Positions 60,952-64,000 of a DNA stretch of 64,000 bases are shown piece by piece. The stretch's first letter is position 1. Each line of letters begins with the position of its first letter. The stretch lies in the NCBI RefSeq assembly GCF_022846615.1, contig NZ_AP025637.1:62001-126000 (forward strand). Reading direction: 5' to 3'. The position numbers and the translations under genes are program-made. Source of the DNA: Roseomonas fluvialis (lineage in GTDB: Bacteria > Pseudomonadota > Alphaproteobacteria > Acetobacterales > Acetobacteraceae). Below the pieces are notes generated by a model. That model searched no databases. It saw only the letters and a list, made by a program, of their open reading frames with translations, and was not told the origin of the DNA.

Positions 60952-61455
60952 ATGACAGCCCCCGCCGAGCCCATCCTGTTCCAGGCCATCTGCACGCCGC
61001 CGCGTTCGCTGACACCGCGCGGCTTCCGCATCTTCGCGCTGCTGCTGGGGATGGTCTCTGCGGCCGTGGGGTTGCTGTTCCTGGCGATCGGCGCCTGGCC
61101 GGTGCTGCCCTTCCTGGGGGTCGAGGTCGCCTTCGCGCTGGGCATGCTGGCGCTGCATGCCCGGGGCGCGGCGCGGCGGGCGGAACTGCTGCTGCTGGTG
61201 CCGGGCCGGCTTTCGGTGGCGCGCACGGATTCGCGCGGCCGGCGCGAGGAGATCGTGCTCGACCCCACCTGGGCGCGCGTGACGCATCGTGAGGACCCCG
61301 GCCATGCCGGCACCCTGCTGATCGAGAGCCGGGGCCAGGTGGTCGAGATCGGGCGCGACCTCGCTTCCGAGGACAAGGCCTCGTTGCAGCATGCCCTGCA
61401 CAGCGCGTTGGTGCGGGCGCGCCAGCCGGTCTTCGATAACGCTCAGCTGCGTTAG
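60952..61455 (+). CDS. DUF2244 family membrane protein
   Basis: A 167-residue protein of a family found mainly in alphaproteobacteria, with no known function. Two membrane helices near residues 24-45 (FRIFALLLGMVSAAVGLLFL) and 48-68 (PVLPFLGVEVAFALGMLALH) are followed by a cytoplasmic beta-rich part with SVARTDSRGRREEIVLDPTW, RGQVVEIGRDLASEDKASL and a C-terminal helix. The start is ATG 60952. The stop is followed at once by TTTTTTT and then by a half copy of the two-hairpin repeat element read on the other strand. Confidence 0.88.
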   Translation: MTAPAEPILFQAICTPPRSLTPRGFRIFALLLGMVSAAVGLLFLAIGAWPVLPFLGVEVAFALGMLALHARGAARRAELLLLVPGRLSVARTDSRGRREEIVLDPTWARVTHREDPGHAGTLLIESRGQVVEIGRDLASEDKASLQHALHSALVRARQPVFDNAQLR

Positions 61456-61466
61456 TTTTTTTGTGC

Positions 61467-61514
61467 GCCCTCAGTCGGCGGGCGGGCCGCATCCGCGGCC
61501 CTTGCCTTCGCGCC
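61467..61514 (-). repeat. Two-hairpin element, partial copy C
   Basis: This 48-nt copy matches only the 3' half of the element found before hslU and trpA: GGCGCGAAGGCAAG, a hairpin GGGCCGC-GGAT-GCGGCCC (61484-61501) and CGCCCGCCGACTGAGGGC. The stem bases differ from both other copies yet stay paired. Here it lies downstream of the DUF2336 gene, between convergent genes, with no start codon after its GAGGG. Confidence 0.65.
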
Positions 61515-61564
61515 GTGCACCGGCGGCCTGCACGATCCGTTTTCGCGGCCCTCGGGTGGGCGGT

Positions 61565-62791
61565 TCAGGGCGACCGCGCCGCGGCGCGCGCCAGGGCGTC
61601 CACTCGCCAGCGCAATTCCCCGTCGCCGACCAGCGAGGGCGCCACGCTTGTGGCACCGGGCATGCCGGGCGCCAGCAGCGCTGCCACCGCCTCGGCCGTG
61701 GCGGCCGCAAGCCCCGCCTGGCGGCACATGCCGGCAACCGACTTGGCGCAGCGTGTCGCGATGGCGTGGTCGATCGCGCTACGCGGCATCCGGCTTAATG
61801 TCGCGAGCGCGGCCGCCACGAAAGCAACCTCCCCGCCATGCGCGGCGCGCAGCAGGACCGCATCGTTCAAGGCGCCGGCATCGGCCAGAATGGCGGCGCG
61901 GTTCGCGGAATCGGCCGCCGACTCGCCCTCGCGCGCGGCGCCGGCCAGCCGGGTCGCGACGGCTGCGCGGACCTGCGCCGTGGCCTGCGCCGGCAGGTCG
62001 GTGCGCGCCGCCAGCGGTGCAAGAAGCTCCTCGGCGATGAAGGCCGCCAGCGCCACGGCGGCGCGCGGCGGCAGGTAGGGCCGGCGCACCAGCGGTTCCT
62101 GCCAGGCGGTATGCTCGGCGGCCTGCACCACCAGCGCATCCAGGGTGCTCTCGCGGATCGCCGCGGTGTGGTTGCGCAGCAGCGTGCCGATCGCCAGCGC
62201 ATCCCCGGTCGCGACCAGCGCGTCGGCGACGGTTTCGCTGATGCCCGGGCGCCGCGCGACGGCGGTCAGGGTCTCGCGCAGCGGAGGCGCATCGACCAGC
62301 GCCAGCAGGTCTTCCTCGGCCAGCAGGGGCGACAGGCGGATGACCGGGCCGGCCACACGGATGTCGCGGTCGGCCGCCAATGCCCGCACCATCTCGCGCG
62401 GGGCGTCGGGCAGGTCCTTCACGGCCTCGGCGATGGTGGCGCGGATCTCGGCGACGGTGTCGGCGGCCAGCTGCGCCAGCGCCGACCAGGCCATGTGCGC
62501 AAGCCGGTCCTGCTGGGCGGGGGCGAGGTCCGGCGCGAGGGCGGCGAGCCGATGCGCCAGCATGGCGCGGACCTCCTGCTCGCCATCGCCGGCCAGCACC
62601 GCGAAGCTCTGGTGTGGGGTGGCGGGGTTGCCGGCGACGGCGCGACGCACCGCGGCATCGTCGTCCCCGGCCAGGTAGTAAAGAGCCTCGGGTGGCGCCT
62701 GCGGATGGGCCGCGAGTGCGGCACGCGCTTCCGTGCGCCCGGGGGCGCGCCCTTCATCGAGGATGCGCGCGGCGGCGCCCAGATCGATCAT
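61565..62791 (-). CDS. DUF2336 domain-containing protein
   Basis: A 408-residue Ala/Leu-rich helical protein, probably a HEAT-like repeat solenoid. N-terminal sections such as PPEALYYLAGDDDAAVRRAV, AGNPATPHQSFAVLAGDGEQ and EVRAMLAHRLAALAPDLA repeat the helix-pair pattern. The DUF2336 part includes MVRALAADRDIRVAGPVIRL and SPLLAEEDLLALVDAPPLRE. Function is unknown; the family occurs mainly in alphaproteobacteria. Its ATG overlaps the stop of the upstream diguanylate cyclase by 4 nt (ATGA), which suggests coupled synthesis. Confidence 0.88.
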   Translation of the reverse strand: MIDLGAAARILDEGRAPGRTEARAALAAHPQAPPEALYYLAGDDDAAVRRAVAGNPATPHQSFAVLAGDGEQEVRAMLAHRLAALAPDLAPAQQDRLAHMAWSALAQLAADTVAEIRATIAEAVKDLPDAPREMVRALAADRDIRVAGPVIRLSPLLAEEDLLALVDAPPLRETLTAVARRPGISETVADALVATGDALAIGTLLRNHTAAIRESTLDALVVQAAEHTAWQEPLVRRPYLPPRAAVALAAFIAEELLAPLAARTDLPAQATAQVRAAVATRLAGAAREGESAADSANRAAILADAGALNDAVLLRAAHGGEVAFVAAALATLSRMPRSAIDHAIATRCAKSVAGMCRQAGLAAATAEAVAALLAPGMPGATSVAPSLVGDGELRWRVDALARAAARSP

Positions 62792-64000
62792 GGCCCGGCC
62801 CCCGCCAGTCGCCAGCCGCCGCGGTCGTGGCGCTTGGCGTCGTACAGTGCGGCATCGGCGCGCGCGAGAAGCCGCGCGGCGCTCTCGCCCGAGGCTGGAT
62901 GCCAGGCCGCGAGCCCCAGGCTGAAGCGCGGGGCGCGGTCGCCGGGCTGCTGCGCGGCACCGTCCAGCAGGGCGCGCGCGCGAGCGATCGCCGCCGCCTG
63001 GTCGGCGCCCGCGATCCACAGAATGAATTCGTCACCGCCGAAGCGCGCCGCCAGGTCGCCCGGTGCGGCGGTGCCGCGCAGCAGCCGCGCGGTGGCGCGC
63101 AGCGCGGCGTCGCCGGCTTCGTGGCCATGCTGGTCGTTCAACGGCTTCAGGTTGTCGAGGTCGAGGAACACCAGCGCGCCCGCATTGCCGCGCAGACGTG
63201 ACTCGAGCGCATCGAGGAAGGCGCGGCGGTTGGCAAGGCCGGTCAGCGGGTCGGTGCTGGCCTGGCGTTCCAGTTCGCGCTGCATGCGGTCGAAGCCGAG
63301 CACCGCGCCCAGCATCGCGGCCATGGATCGCAGTACGGCCAGGTCTTCGGCGTCCCAGGCGCGGCCGCCGGGGTCGCGCCAGGCGGCCAGCGCGCTGGCG
63401 GCGGGGGGGCGGCCGTGGTGGTGCAGCACCGCACAGGGCTGCTGCGCGTCGGGGCTGGTCAGCCAATCCTCGCCGGCCAGCAGCGTCGCGGCGGTGTGCT
63501 GCAACAGGGCGGGGGGCACCGCCATCGTGGTGGCGGCGACCTCGGGCAGGGGGTCCGCCGGCACCAGCATGGCCGCGCCGGCGCAGCCCAGCGCGTCGCG
63601 CAGCCCGGCCAGGCCGAAGTCCAGCGCCTCGCGCGCGGTGCCTGCATGGCGCACGGCCTCGGCCAGGGAATCGAGCAGGGCCGCGCGGCGCAGCCCGGCC
63701 GCGGCGCTGGCGGCGGCGGTTTCCTGGGCCGTGACGTCATGCGCCGCGCCACGCAGGCCGGCATGGCCGCCGCGCGCATCCGCCAGCGGCGCCAGGGAGA
63801 GGGCCAGGCAGCGCGGCTGTCCCTGCGCGTCGGCCATCCAGACACGGTGCCCGCGCATGGTCCGATGCTGCGCAAAGGGGTTGGGCCCCGCGCCCAGCAG
63901 TAGGCTGTCTGCCCGGCGCCCGAGTAGATCGGCCGCGCGATGCCCCAGCGCCACATCGGGCCACAGGAAGGTGAAGCGCCCGGCGTTGTCCGTCTCGAAA
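62788..64000 (-). CDS. Diguanylate cyclase (PAS-GAF-GGDEF), 5' end beyond the window
   Basis: The last 403 or so residues of a signalling enzyme that makes cyclic di-GMP; the N-terminus lies past base 64000. The visible part begins inside a PAS-like domain (TDNAGRFTFLWPDVALGHRA, later RCLALSLAPLADARGGHAGL). A GAF-like region follows (LDSLAEAVRHAGTAREALDF to DLAVLRSMAAMLGAVLG), and then a GGDEF domain begins DPLTGLANRRAFLDALES. The active site FGGDEFILW is intact, and no clear RxxD inhibitory site precedes it. The stop overlaps the DUF2336 start. Confidence 0.93.
   Translation of the reverse strand, partial: FETDNAGRFTFLWPDVALGHRAADLLGRRADSLLLGAGPNPFAQHRTMRGHRVWMADAQGQPRCLALSLAPLADARGGHAGLRGAAHDVTAQETAAASAAAGLRRAALLDSLAEAVRHAGTAREALDFGLAGLRDALGCAGAAMLVPADPLPEVAATTMAVPPALLQHTAATLLAGEDWLTSPDAQQPCAVLHHHGRPPAASALAAWRDPGGRAWDAEDLAVLRSMAAMLGAVLGFDRMQRELERQASTDPLTGLANRRAFLDALESRLRGNAGALVFLDLDNLKPLNDQHGHEAGDAALRATARLLRGTAAPGDLAARFGGDEFILWIAGADQAAAIARARALLDGAAQQPGDRAPRFSLGLAAWHPASGESAARLLARADAALYDAKRHDRGGWRLAGAGP

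Overview
The window is very GC-rich (by eye close to 70%), tightly packed, and free of phage genes, insertion sequences, CRISPR arrays and recognisable tRNA or rRNA genes. Gene content and order fit an alphaproteobacterium, most likely Acetobacteraceae (Roseomonas-like). The clues are carA divergent from yqeY-dnaG-rpoD, hisB-DUF2628-hisH beside hslVU, rpsA-sppA-ihfB-lapA-pyrF-trpF-trpB-trpA, and lysA next to a DUF4175/TIGR02302 gene. This assignment is inference from gene order and families, not from a database search.

Layout. 0.1-1.6 kb: a small RTX protein and an acetyltransferase. 1.6-6.8 kb: the macromolecular-synthesis block rpoD-dnaG with yqeY and two small genes. 6.8-15.8 kb: carA, an SDR dehydrogenase, a LysE exporter with two coupled small membrane proteins and a lipoprotein, carB, greA and threonine ammonia-lyase. 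15.9-20.8 kb: an unknown protein and a 1,372-residue nidogen-like/Calx-beta/RTX exoprotein. 20.8-24.6 kb: an Fe(II)/2-oxoglutarate-type oxygenase and a DUF2950/DUF3300 pair. 24.7-29.0 kb: an acetyltransferase, hisH, DUF2628, hisB and a chemoreceptor ending in PilZ. 29.1-31.1 kb: hslVU. 31.2-40.5 kb, minus strand: the trp/pyrF/ihfB/sppA/rpsA block, with two unrelated genes between trpF and trpB. 40.6-46.4 kb: a polyamine/opine-type ABC transporter split by three small genes. 46.6-52.0 kb: a hydroxyisobutyryl-CoA hydrolase-like enzyme, lysA and DUF4175. 52.0-56.0 kb: Usp, TIGR02186, TauE and a 5'-nucleotidase. 56.0-64.0 kb: a DUF4214 protein, tadA, two lower-GC paralogues of unknown function, a Baeyer-Villiger-type monooxygenase, nth, DUF2244, and DUF2336 coupled to a diguanylate cyclase that runs off the end.

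Most coding content is housekeeping: pyrimidine and arginine precursor supply (carAB, pyrF), tryptophan, histidine and lysine synthesis, transcription and translation (rpoD, greA, rpsA, tadA), replication (dnaG), protein quality control (hslVU, sppA) and repair (nth). The novelty is mainly in control regions. (1) CarA carries a 69-residue N-terminal helix-turn-helix-like extension, and two 17-bp palindromes lie just upstream, one of them filling the spacer of a candidate promoter whose transcript would be nearly leaderless. (2) A 130-nt element with two hairpins and compensated stem changes forms the leaders of both hslU and trpA, and a 3' half copy lies at 61.5 kb. (3) The leader of threonine ammonia-lyase can form either a strong terminator or a competing antiterminator pairing. 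Further items are three tandem 46-nt hairpin repeats, 24-bp tandem repeats upstream of an acyl-CoA hydrolase gene, and an alpha/beta-hydrolase lipoprotein with glycine at the nucleophile position.
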